Source of the DNA: Kitasatospora sp. MAP12-44
GTDB taxonomy: Bacteria > Actinomycetota > Actinomycetes > Streptomycetales > Streptomycetaceae
Length of the DNA: 64,000 nt
Assembly: GCF_029892095.1 (NCBI RefSeq)
Contig: NZ_JARZAE010000004.1
Location: 1,426,001 to 1,490,000 of the forward strand
Direction: 5' to 3'
Numbering within the stretch: the first letter of the stretch is position 1; each line of letters begins with the position of its first letter. Made by a program: the position numbers and the translations under genes. Under the pieces are notes generated by a model. It saw only the letters and a list, made by a program, of their open reading frames with translations. It did no database searches and was not told the DNA's origin. This document shows positions 37,723 to 45,485 of the stretch, one piece after another.

Positions 37723-37891
37723 CAGCTTTCCCTTCGGCTAGATGTGGAAATACTCAAGCACTGAACCAGCCCAGGCCGCGCCGGTCGAGGATCCGGATCA
37801 CCAAAGCGAACCGGCGCACGGCCCCGCTCACCAGATCGGACGGCCGAACTCTCCCCGGCTCCACCGTGCGACGGCCGCGTATGACGTGCCA

Positions 37892-38500
37892 TCAGTTGGC
37901 GGGCGCGATCAGCCCGAGGAGGCGGCGCATGCGGGCGTATTTGGCGGTGAGGCGGTCGCGGGTCACCGGGTCGAGGACGGCCAGTCGGGCCGGATCGGCA
38001 TTGTTCGCCACGTCCGCCTCCTTGACCAGCAGGGCGCCAGGAGTGGCCAGGACCCGTGCTGTGTAGTCCTCCAGGGTCTCGCCGGGCCGCTTGGTCAGCG
38101 CCAGCACAATGTCCTTCGTCATGGGGGACAAAGCGGCCCCGGCGAGCCAGTCCTCCGAGAGCGCGTCGTCCTCCACGGCGTCGTGCAGCCACGCGGCAGC
38201 GATCTGCTCCGAGCTGCCGCCGCGCTCGGCCACGCCGTTGGCCACAGCGGCAAGGTGCTCCACATACGGGCGCCCGGCCTTGTCGACCTGAGCCGCGTGA
38301 GCACGGCGGGCGATCGACTCCACCTCGTCCGACGTCAGATAGGGCATGGCAATTCTGAGCGCAGTACCCAGAACATCCCCCAGAACGGTGGAGTCCGTCT
38401 CAGCCTTGTCGATCCGCCGCTCGGCGTCCTCCTGGAGCATGGCGAGGCCGGCTTCCGCGTTCCCTGCGGGAACAGGATGGCGGCTGATAACCGGGGCCAA
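37892..38500 (-). CDS. Imm49 N-terminus fused to an HD phosphohydrolase domain
   Basis: This is a 202-residue chimera. Residues 1-47 (VISRHPVPAGNAEAGLAMLQ) align with the N-termini of Imm49 A and D. From Met52 onward the protein is an HD domain like small alarmone (SpoT-type) hydrolases: AHAAQVDKAGRPYVEHL (His82), WLHDAVEDD (His106-Asp107) and LVKEADVANNADPARL (Asp163). The start is TTG at 38500 with AAGGAG six bases upstream; Met52, the probable original HD start, has no ribosome site. It lies just after the toxin-tail remnant. An intact HD site suggests nucleotide hydrolysis, possibly as immunity, but this is inference. Confidence 0.78.
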   Translation of the reverse strand: MAPVISRHPVPAGNAEAGLAMLQEDAERRIDKAETDSTVLGDVLGTALRIAMPYLTSDEVESIARRAHAAQVDKAGRPYVEHLAAVANGVAERGGSSEQIAAAWLHDAVEDDALSEDWLAGAALSPMTKDIVLALTKRPGETLEDYTARVLATPGALLVKEADVANNADPARLAVLDPVTRDRLTAKYARMRRLLGLIAPAN

Positions 38501-38533
38501 CGCGATCTCCTTCTTCGAGTGCGTCAAATAGCT

Positions 38534-38756
38534 TCAATCACACGAGCTCGGCGCCAGTTTACTGACCGCGTTCTCGCGAGCCTGAACGAGGAGGTACCGA
38601 AGGGTCTTGTTCTGGATGGCGTCCTTGGGCTTCGCGGCGTACTCGCCGTCCTTCAGCGACCCAAGGCGGCACGATCTTCCAGATCGGCCACCGAAGGCCG
38701 CGACGATCGACGCCCCGGCTTCGGCAGAGCCGTCGCCAGGGAAGCCATGACGCGTC
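38534..38756 (-). pseudogene. Frameshifted remnant of a toxin C-terminal domain
   Basis: The minus strand encodes KDGEYAAKPKDAIQNKTLRYLLVQARENA, which aligns with KDGEYAEEIRKAIEDGTLRYVLVQAIENN of the toxin at 41410-44181. Just upstream, VADLEDRAALG in another frame aligns with IAADMDDRALV, so a one-base shift lies between. Near the end a further one-base loss creates a TAA where the toxin reads GEYAGAEL. The ancestral order, toxin tail then TTG-started immunity gene, is kept, since the HD fusion follows. Clear homology covers about 38534-38710. Confidence 0.75.
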
Positions 38757-38757
38757 A

Positions 38758-39618
38758 TCACGTAGGAAATTCGCCCAACCAGTCGTGCGTGAGAAGGTAC
38801 TTGGGAATGAGCGGCGACTTCACATCGATCGGGAGCCTTCCGTCGAGGGCTAGGCACGCCATGGCAAGCGGGCCCAGGGCGAGTGCGCCATCGATGTCAA
38901 CGGCCCGCTCCTCATCCACGGTCCAGTACGCCTTGTGCAGGTCCAATGCCTTGACCAAGGCCGGGCCGAACTGGTCCTCCTGCTTGCGCACGAAGTGGTA
39001 GAAGAGGCTGATCGGCGGAGACATCACGCCCTGCAGCGCGTCGAGCGGGGTATTGCGCGCAGACTCAGGTTCCGACGACTCGAACGCGGTGACGAGCTTC
39101 TCCAGCAGTCCTGCCCGGCGGAGCCAGTAGGTCTGTTGGACGTCGATCCAGTGGTAGACGAACTCGTCGTACACACCTTCCGGCGAGCGCAGGCGCTCCA
39201 GCGGGATCTCGCACAACTGCGTCATCCGCCCGCGCTCACGGCAGACGACGGCGAGCCAGAACGCGCTCAACCAGTTTCCCGCGTTCGCGTACGGCTGCGG
39301 GCCGATTGCCGGGAGGGTCCGCATCCTGTCGTCGATGAAGCACTCGACGGTGCCCTCGCTCGCACCGGACGCGGCGAACAGCGCCGAGCCAAGCTGCATC
39401 GCGGTGACCGTGGCCTTCCAGGTCTCCAGCCGCTCCGCGTCCGGGTCGGCCACGACGTGAGCCTGCAACGCGAGGAGAGCGGTACTGAACGCGAAGTCGA
39501 TCATGTCCGCCGATCGTTCGAGACGGTCGACGCGGCGGGCGACTCCCTCACTGAGTCGACCAGCGAAAGCCTTGGCGTCGGGCGCGGGCACGAGATGGCT
39601 GGGGACGACCGATACCAA
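38758..39618 (-). CDS. Imm49-family immunity protein E (divergent)
   Basis: This 286-residue protein has the family landmarks TVTAMQLGSALFAASGA, NWLSAFWLAVVCRERGRMT, HWIDVQQTYWL and LTHDWLGEFPT, but is the most diverged of the five full-length copies. The start is TTG at 39618 with GGAG seven bases upstream. Its spacer to gene C is the 45-bp repeat. Specificity for another toxin variant is plausible but not shown. Confidence 0.83.
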   Translation of the reverse strand: MVSVVPSHLVPAPDAKAFAGRLSEGVARRVDRLERSADMIDFAFSTALLALQAHVVADPDAERLETWKATVTAMQLGSALFAASGASEGTVECFIDDRMRTLPAIGPQPYANAGNWLSAFWLAVVCRERGRMTQLCEIPLERLRSPEGVYDEFVYHWIDVQQTYWLRRAGLLEKLVTAFESSEPESARNTPLDALQGVMSPPISLFYHFVRKQEDQFGPALVKALDLHKAYWTVDEERAVDIDGALALGPLAMACLALDGRLPIDVKSPLIPKYLLTHDWLGEFPT

Positions 39619-39663
39619 GGCATTTCTCCGGACGGGGTGTTGGGACGGTGCCGCGGGCCGGGC
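39619..39663. repeat. 45-bp spacer repeat, copy 2
   Basis: Spacer between Imm49 genes C and E, matching 36811-36855 at 41 of 45 positions. Confidence 0.9.
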
Positions 39664-40530
39664 CTACGTCGGGAACTCGCCGACCCAGGTGCGGCGGAGC
39701 AGGTGGTGCGGCAGGTACTCCGACTCGACATCGATCGGCATGTCGGCGTCGTGGGCCAGGCAAGCCATGCCAAGCGGAGCGAGGGCGACCAGCCCGGTGG
39801 CGCTGAGGGAGCGGCCCTTGTTCGCGGTCCAGTACTCCTTGTGCCAGGTCAGGGCGTTGACCAAAGACTGGTTGAACGACGCGGTCCCCCGACGCAGGTA
39901 GAGCTGGAAGAGCTCCATCGGCGGGTAGAGGATCTTCAGCATCAGCTCGTTGCTGGCGATCCGCGCGTTCTCCGGGGCAGTGCCCTGGATCGCGGCCACG
40001 AGGGAGTCCCAGGTCTGGGGCTCGCCGGACCAGGCAAGCTGGAGGGCCCGGATCCCGTCGTAGACGTAGTCGTCGAACTCCATCCCGGACGCGCGCAGGA
40101 ACTCCAACGGGACCTGAGCGAGTTGGTTGATCCGATCGTCCTCACGGCAGATCACCGCGAGGTAGAAGGCGGTCAGCCAGCTGCCCGCGTGCAGGTAGTT
40201 CTGCGGGCCGGTCGCGGGAAGTTTACGCACCTCGCCCTCGGTCCCGACCCGGCATTCCACCGGGCCCTCCTGCGCCGTACCGGCCGCAAACAGGGCGGCC
40301 CCGGTCTGCATCGCCAGGACCCAGGCCTCCCAGCTTGCGAGAGCACCGACCCGGGGGTCCTTCACACAGCGCCAGTCCGCGGCAGCGAGCGTCATATCGA
40401 CCGCGTCCGCGCGGTCGTACTCGGAGGTCTCGATGCCGTCAACGGCCTCGTTGGCGGACTCGACGACCGGTGCCATGGCCTGGTCCGCGCTGGCCGTGCC
40501 GAAGTCATGGCGCGGGACGCGCATTGTCAC
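39664..40530 (-). CDS. Imm49-family immunity protein C
   Basis: This 288-residue protein is the near paralog of B: WVLAMQTGAALFAAG, SWLTAFYLAVICREDDRI, ILYPPMELF and LLRRTWVGEFPT. I set the start at GTG 40530 because GTGACAATGCGC aligns with the ATGACAACGCGC start of B and gives equal lengths. ATG codons at 40545 (directly after the stop of gene D) and 40524 are alternatives. It is tightly linked downstream of gene D and presumably co-expressed with the toxin. Confidence 0.83.
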   Translation of the reverse strand: MTMRVPRHDFGTASADQAMAPVVESANEAVDGIETSEYDRADAVDMTLAAADWRCVKDPRVGALASWEAWVLAMQTGAALFAAGTAQEGPVECRVGTEGEVRKLPATGPQNYLHAGSWLTAFYLAVICREDDRINQLAQVPLEFLRASGMEFDDYVYDGIRALQLAWSGEPQTWDSLVAAIQGTAPENARIASNELMLKILYPPMELFQLYLRRGTASFNQSLVNALTWHKEYWTANKGRSLSATGLVALAPLGMACLAHDADMPIDVESEYLPHHLLRRTWVGEFPT

Positions 40531-40546
40531 CTGGTGCGGGCTCATC

Positions 40547-41398
40547 CTAGGTGGGGAACTCGCCGCACCAGTCGCGCTCGAGGAGGGCGATGGGCAGGTA
40601 CTCGGACTGGACCTCGATGGGGGTGCCTGTGTCATAGGCGAGGCACGCCATGGCGAGCGGGGCAAGGGCGACGAGGCCCGAGGCCTGGACGGCCCGACCG
40701 TCCTGGCTCCAGTACCGCTTGTGCCACTCAAGGGCGTCGGTGAGGGCCCGGTTGAAGCTGGCGTGGTCCCCGCGGATGAAGCGGTGGAACAGTTCCATCG
40801 GCGGGTAGACCAGGTGAGCCACAGTCTCCGGGTCGGCAACGGTCTCCGGATCGGTGGCGTCAATGGCGACCCTCAACTTTGAGACGAGGTCAGGGCCTCC
40901 GAGCCAGTAGGTCTGGAGCGCATCGATCCAGGCGAATTCGAGCTCGGCGAAGTGCGAACCGGATTCCCGCAACAGGGACAACGGCACCTGACACAGGGCC
41001 GTGATCCTCTGCTTCTCACGGCATACCACCGCCAGGTACAGGGCCGTGAGCCAGGACTCCGGGTTCACGTATGGACGCGCGCCGGTAGCTTGGAGCGTCC
41101 GGTCCTTGTCCGCAATACGGCACTGCACGTGCTCGTCGGTCGTGGTCGCGACGGCGAACACGGCGGAGCCCACCTGCATCGCGTTTACCCAGGACTCCCA
41201 CGTGGGCAGATGCGACGCCTCCGTGTCCAACAAGCAGTGCGACTTCGCCAAGGTGACGGTCAGGCGCAGCGCATCACCCAGATCGGCAGAACCCGCTTCC
41301 AGCCGGTCGATCAGCCGCTGCGAATTTCTCTGGAGCACGGCGATGCCCTCTTCCGCGTTCCCCGTGGGGAAAGGGTGACGGGGGACGATCGAGACCAA
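40547..41398 (-). CDS. Imm49-family immunity protein D, toxin-proximal
   Basis: This is a 283-residue Imm49-type protein (NAMQVGSAVFAVA, LTALYLAVVCREKQRIT, WIDALQTYWLGGPD, LERDWCGEFPT). It starts at TTG 41398, and the toxin stop codon itself is part of TAAGGAGAAGCGCA, the ribosome site of this gene. That places it as the cognate immunity gene of the nuclease toxin, translated just after it. It is closely related to A. Confidence 0.87.
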   Translation of the reverse strand: MVSIVPRHPFPTGNAEEGIAVLQRNSQRLIDRLEAGSADLGDALRLTVTLAKSHCLLDTEASHLPTWESWVNAMQVGSAVFAVATTTDEHVQCRIADKDRTLQATGARPYVNPESWLTALYLAVVCREKQRITALCQVPLSLLRESGSHFAELEFAWIDALQTYWLGGPDLVSKLRVAIDATDPETVADPETVAHLVYPPMELFHRFIRGDHASFNRALTDALEWHKRYWSQDGRAVQASGLVALAPLAMACLAYDTGTPIEVQSEYLPIALLERDWCGEFPT

Positions 41399-41409
41399 TG
41401 CGCTTCTCC

Positions 41410-44181
41410 TTAGAAGATTTTGAGGTAGCTGAGCTCGGCCCCAGCATACTCACCGTTGTTCTCTATAGCCTGGACGAGAACATATCGCAGAGTACCGTCC
41501 TCGATCGCCTTCCGAATCTCCTCCGCATACTCGCCATCCTTGGGCGTGACCAGAGCCCGATCGTCCATATCGGCAGCGATTGTCCTGACATACTCGAGGG
41601 TTCCCTGCTTAACCTTCGTCATCTGGTCCTCAGGACCGTTGCCCAGGCGCCAGTCCAGCGTCGCCTTAGGGCCCTTCGCCTCGACGATTATCAGGTGCCC
41701 GTCCTTGTCGCGCCAGAGTTGGTCGAACCGCTTCGAACCGTTGGCCGTCTCGGGGAGGTCGGTGATCTCCTTGGCTCCCTCGAATTCCGGCTGAAGGAGC
41801 ATGTGCCGGCGTGCGGCCTCCTCGCCGAGCGCCTCGCCGAGCTTGGAGTTGTTCGAGACTCCCACACCGACCGTTTTGTCGAAGTGCTCTTGCGCATCAG
41901 CGAGCCTTCGGGCGAGCTCAGCCGTCTCATTGTCCTTGAAAGCCTTGTCGGCGGCCGTCAGAGCCATGCCGGCCGAACGCTTGGCCGAAACGTCGTCGAG
42001 ATGTGGGAGGTCATTAGGGTGAGCCGTGTCCCGCCCCCTCACCAGGCTGTCGTGCTCGAACTTCTCCGCAGATGCGAACGGCAGATGGTCGGCGTTCATC
42101 CAACCGCCGAGGGGATCCTTGGTGAGCTTCGGCAGAATCTGGCCGTCGACAAGCTTTCGAGAGCGGAGACGGCGGAAGGTCGCATCGTAGTGCTCCGCGC
42201 GCCAGGCCGGATCGTCGTTGGCCAGTCGGACGTGTTCGCGGGTGATGGCGGCCCGTTCGGCGGGGGTGCGCTCGTCGGCCGGCTTCTCGCGGGCGGCCTC
42301 GTACTCAGCGTGCTGCGCGGCGCGCTCCGCGCTGTTGGGGCCCGGCTGGCCGTCGTGGCCTCCGATAGAGCCTGCATCGTGCCCACCAGTACCAGGGTGA
42401 TCGTGTCCGCCCGTCGAGCCGGTGTCGTGGCCGCCAGTGCCCGGGTGGTTGTGCCCACCTGTCGAGCCACCGTCGTGGCCGGCTGTGGTCGGGTGGTCGT
42501 GGCCGCCCGTGGTCGGGGTGTCGTGTCCGGTGCGGGGGGTGTTGAGGTCGTTGCGGGGGCCCTCGGGGGCGTGGCCGCCGGGGGTGTGGTCCGGGGCATG
42601 GCCGCCGGGGGTGTGGCCGGGGATGTCGTGGGGGTGGGAGAGGTCGGAGCCGAGGTGGACGGCCCGATCGCCGTCGCGGGCGCCGACGCCGACGAGTTCG
42701 GGGGTGCGGACCTTGACGGGTGTGTCGAGCTTGACCGGGGGGTGGTCGCCGGTCGGGAGGTTGGCGCCGTCGTGCGGGGCCTGGGTCCCGCGCTGCAGGA
42801 CGTTGCCGTTGTGGTCGTAGACGTTGCCGTGCGGATCCAGGAACTCCGTCCTGCCACCCAAATCCAACTTGACCGTACCGGGCGGCAGTTCGACAGTACC
42901 CTCCGGCACCTTGATGCCGCCGTCGGCAGTCCTGATCGCGCCCTCGGGAATCGCCGCGCCCTCGGGGAGCCTGATCCCCCCGTCCGGGAGGTGGACCGCA
43001 CCCTCGGGCAACGCGAACGCGCCGTCGACGTTGATCTCCGGGATCTTGACGTCGGTGATGCCCTTCAGGCCCGACATCACATCGCTGACCTTCGAGATCC
43101 CGAAACCCGCACCCTTGAACACATACGTCATCGGGTCGATGGCCCTGCCGACCTTGCCCGCCACCGACAACGTCTTCGCGACCGCACCCGCCTTGCCCGC
43201 GCCCTCCACACCCCCTGCCTCACCGCCGGTGAAAATCGTGGTCAGCACATTGAACGTGACCGCGCCCGCGGCCCGGGACGGGTTGTGACCCCACTCGTCC
43301 CACGCCAACAACGCCTTACCCGTCTCCTTCATCGCGGTACGCGAATCACGCAACCAGGAAGGCAACTGCTTGTCGGGGACCATGAAGAACAGCGGCCCCA
43401 CCCCGGGGATAGTGGTGATGGCCAGACCCGTCGCAAGCTTCGCCAGACCCGTCCAGGCCTGCCCCGCCGCGCCCCAGCCATTCACGCCCACCAGCGTGCC
43501 CAGACCCTTGATCGTCCCCCACACACCGTCGACGATCACACCCTTGCCGAAGTCGTAGGCGTGGTCCCACACCTTCCACCACGGAACCGACTTGTCGACC
43601 GCGTCACCCCACGGCAGGTGCTGCGAATCCTTGAGCGCCTTCGCGTCATAGCCGTACATGTCCGCGCCGTTGGAACCGTCGTTGACCTTCAGCGGCTTCC
43701 CGCCGACCAGCGCCACGATGGTGGCGTAGGCGGTCCGCTCGACCGCCTGGAACTGCGTCCAGACATCGGCGATCTCATTGCGCCGATTGTTGTTCTCGTT
43801 GACCTTCCCGCCGTCCTCGCGCCACTTGTGGTCACTGTCGGCCTTGGCCTGGAACGCTTCCGCCTCACGCTTCAGGTCATCAAGCCTCTTGACCAGCGGA
43901 GCGGCGTCCCTGGAGTAGGTGCCCAGAGCGCCGGCGATGGTGCAGATGTCGCCGCTCAGCTTCAGGCCGAGGTCGGAGACCGGCTTCGTGGTCGCGAACA
44001 ACTGGTCCGCCTCGGGCGCCTGGTAGAACGCCGAGAGACCGCCGAAACTGGAGTGGACGTCCCCGGCCGCGGTGGCGATCGCCGCCCCGTCCGTCGAGAT
44101 CGACTTGACCTTCACATCCAGCGTCGCCAGGTGGCCGGTGAAGACCGGCACCTCCGCCGGATTGACCGGATCGTTGCTCAC
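41410..44181 (-). CDS. T7SS polymorphic toxin with C-terminal PD-(D/E)XK nuclease
   Basis: This is a 923-residue modular toxin. Residues 1-150 are a helical, WXG/LXG-like export domain; residues 230-330 contain hydrophobic segments (KLATGLAITTIPGVGPLFF). Residues 380-440 are LPEGA-type repeats, and residues 545-620 are a His/Gly-rich repeat (GGHDHPGTGGHD). The C-terminus from about 760 is the toxin: KRFDQLWRDKDGHLIIVEAKG gives Asp820 and Glu834-x-Lys836, the PD-(D/E)XK nuclease signature. It likely cleaves nucleic acid in target cells. The GTG start overlaps the upstream stop (GTGA), and the Imm49 array follows. The exact REase-toxin subfamily is not assigned. Confidence 0.85.
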   Translation of the reverse strand: MSNDPVNPAEVPVFTGHLATLDVKVKSISTDGAAIATAAGDVHSSFGGLSAFYQAPEADQLFATTKPVSDLGLKLSGDICTIAGALGTYSRDAAPLVKRLDDLKREAEAFQAKADSDHKWREDGGKVNENNNRRNEIADVWTQFQAVERTAYATIVALVGGKPLKVNDGSNGADMYGYDAKALKDSQHLPWGDAVDKSVPWWKVWDHAYDFGKGVIVDGVWGTIKGLGTLVGVNGWGAAGQAWTGLAKLATGLAITTIPGVGPLFFMVPDKQLPSWLRDSRTAMKETGKALLAWDEWGHNPSRAAGAVTFNVLTTIFTGGEAGGVEGAGKAGAVAKTLSVAGKVGRAIDPMTYVFKGAGFGISKVSDVMSGLKGITDVKIPEINVDGAFALPEGAVHLPDGGIRLPEGAAIPEGAIRTADGGIKVPEGTVELPPGTVKLDLGGRTEFLDPHGNVYDHNGNVLQRGTQAPHDGANLPTGDHPPVKLDTPVKVRTPELVGVGARDGDRAVHLGSDLSHPHDIPGHTPGGHAPDHTPGGHAPEGPRNDLNTPRTGHDTPTTGGHDHPTTAGHDGGSTGGHNHPGTGGHDTGSTGGHDHPGTGGHDAGSIGGHDGQPGPNSAERAAQHAEYEAAREKPADERTPAERAAITREHVRLANDDPAWRAEHYDATFRRLRSRKLVDGQILPKLTKDPLGGWMNADHLPFASAEKFEHDSLVRGRDTAHPNDLPHLDDVSAKRSAGMALTAADKAFKDNETAELARRLADAQEHFDKTVGVGVSNNSKLGEALGEEAARRHMLLQPEFEGAKEITDLPETANGSKRFDQLWRDKDGHLIIVEAKGPKATLDWRLGNGPEDQMTKVKQGTLEYVRTIAADMDDRALVTPKDGEYAEEIRKAIEDGTLRYVLVQAIENNGEYAGAELSYLKIF

Positions 44182-44615
44182 TTCGCGGCCTCCGGCTGGA
44201 TCCCCAACGCCTGAAGGTTCACGCTCTTCGCCGCGTCCTGCGCGTTCTTCGCCGCCGTCAGGTCACCGTCGAGGTAGGCGTTGGTCGCCTTCACCGCACC
44301 CGTCAGACACGCCTCGATCCGCTCGGCCATCGACTTCAACTCCCCCTGACGACCTTCCAGATACTGCGACAACGCCGCCGCCACCGGACCCAGCGCACCG
44401 TGCGACAAAGGCGCGGCTCCCACCGGCACCGGACCCTGGATGTTCACCGTCGCCTGCGAACCCGGCACCGCGGTCCCCGCCGCCTGGGCCGCCGCCTGCA
44501 TATCCGACACCAGTGTGTTCAGCGCCGTCGACAGATCATCCGCATGCCCGCCGACGATCTTCAACTGCCCCTGCACGCCCTGCGGCTGGATGTCCCAACC
44601 ACTCGAACCCGCCAT
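44178..44615 (-). CDS. Small T7SS-associated protein (DUF6507-like)
   Basis: This 145-residue protein opens GSSGWDIQPQGVQGQLKIVGGHADDL and is helical throughout, with an Ala-rich centre. It resembles the actinomycete DUF6507 group that accompanies ESX effectors, judged by memory of the N-terminal pattern. The ATG at 44615 has GGGGGAG upstream and its stop overlaps the toxin start. It is probably a helical partner that dimerises with or guides the toxin. Confidence 0.75.
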   Translation of the reverse strand: MAGSSGWDIQPQGVQGQLKIVGGHADDLSTALNTLVSDMQAAAQAAGTAVPGSQATVNIQGPVPVGAAPLSHGALGPVAAALSQYLEGRQGELKSMAERIEACLTGAVKATNAYLDGDLTAAKNAQDAAKSVNLQALGIQPEAAK

Positions 44616-44653
44616 CTCCAGCTCCCCCGTTGTCGCCAGTGCCTACCGGCCGC

Positions 44654-44965
44654 TCAGCCGATGTTGTCGACCGCGGACTTCGCACGCGCCAGCGTCTGCT
44701 GCGCGGTGCCGTCGTTCTGCTCCAACGTCGTGCGCAGCAGGTGGATGATGTTCTTCACCTCACCCGACGCGCTCTGCCAGCGCAGCTCCTTGCCGTGATA
44801 CGCGTCCGAGACGCCATCCGCCTGGAAGTTCGACATGACGGCCTTGACCTGCGCATCGCGCGCGGCCATCACCTGCTCCAGACGGCCGATGACCACCTGG
44901 ATGTTGCTCTGCGCCTCCGCCGACGCGCCCTGGTCGTAGGAACGACGGTCCGTACCACCGGTCAT
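44654..44965 (-). CDS. ESAT-6-like helical protein
   Basis: This 103-residue protein has two helices (QSNIQVVIGRLEQVMAARDAQVKAV and EVKNIIHLLRTTLEQND) joined by a turn without a strict WxG (NFQADGVSD). Size, fold and position between two other small helical genes fit the ESAT-6-like group. The ATG at 44965 has a GGGGAG 12 bases upstream. It is likely part of the toxin-export set of cluster 2. Confidence 0.8.
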   Translation of the reverse strand: MTGGTDRRSYDQGASAEAQSNIQVVIGRLEQVMAARDAQVKAVMSNFQADGVSDAYHGKELRWQSASGEVKNIIHLLRTTLEQNDGTAQQTLARAKSAVDNIG

Positions 44966-45036
44966 GACAGATCACACTCCCCGTTGAAAAGCCCGAAATG
45001 AAGGTCGCCCAAAGCCCAGGCCTGCGAAGGCGCAGG

Positions 45037-45369
45037 TCAGCGGGCGCCGAAGCGGGCCGCGTCGAAGTTCGCCTGCGACATCTGCGTCTTCGCGTTCTGG
45101 CCCTGCTCCTGGTCACCCGTGCCGAAGGCCTGCTCCATGCCCGACTGACCGCCCAGGATCGCCGACAGCGACGAGTTCAGCTCGCCCGCGATCTCGTCCG
45201 CCCGCGACTTGAACGAGTCGAAGGCGATCTTGCCCTGGCCGTTGAACTTGCCCTCCAGCGGCTCCGCGGCCGCCACCAACTGCTTGACCAGCGCGCCCAG
45301 ATCGCCACTGGAATCCCGCGACCCCGACATCAGCGTCTGCAGCGCCTGAGCCCCCATGTCGAACTTCAT
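45037..45369 (-). CDS. WXG100-like helical protein
   Basis: This 110-residue hairpin protein has KFNGQGKIAFDSF where WXG100 proteins have WxG. The ATG at 45369 is preceded by GGGGAGCGGT. It heads the set of three small ESX-type genes before the toxin and is preceded by a 116-bp gap, so a transcript may start here. Confidence 0.82.
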   Translation of the reverse strand: MKFDMGAQALQTLMSGSRDSSGDLGALVKQLVAAAEPLEGKFNGQGKIAFDSFKSRADEIAGELNSSLSAILGGQSGMEQAFGTGDQEQGQNAKTQMSQANFDAARFGAR

Positions 45370-45485
45370 ACCGCTCCCCCGTTCGCCCGACTAACCGTAC
45401 GTATGTCTATTTCAATCAACCTATATCCCCGACGCAAGCCAGAATCACCAGGGTGTGACGAAGGCGTGACACATCGACAAGACCC
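45370..45485. other. AT-richer intergenic gap, possible promoter for the toxin operon
   Basis: This 116-bp gap contains an AT-rich patch (about 45390-45430) that is unusual for this genome, and GTGAC repeated 11 bp apart (about 45455-45471). On the minus strand a TTGATT hexamer is present, but no good -10 partner was found. Promoter activity for the WXG100-like/toxin/immunity series is suspected from position only. Confidence 0.35.

Noticed and set aside
37722..37889. A 55-codon minus-strand frame ending at the start of Imm49 B
   Set aside because: It is Arg/Ser-rich with no ribosome site or pattern, and is probably chance.
37892..38347. Starting the HD gene at its internal Met (38347)
   Set aside because: There is no ribosome site before that ATG. 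The upstream TTG at 38500 has AAGGAG at six bases and the extra residues match Imm49, so the fusion start is preferred.
45450..45475. GTGAC repeated 11 bp apart as an operator
   Set aside because: It is a short direct repeat with no second site in other intergenic gaps that I found, so it is not called as a regulatory site.
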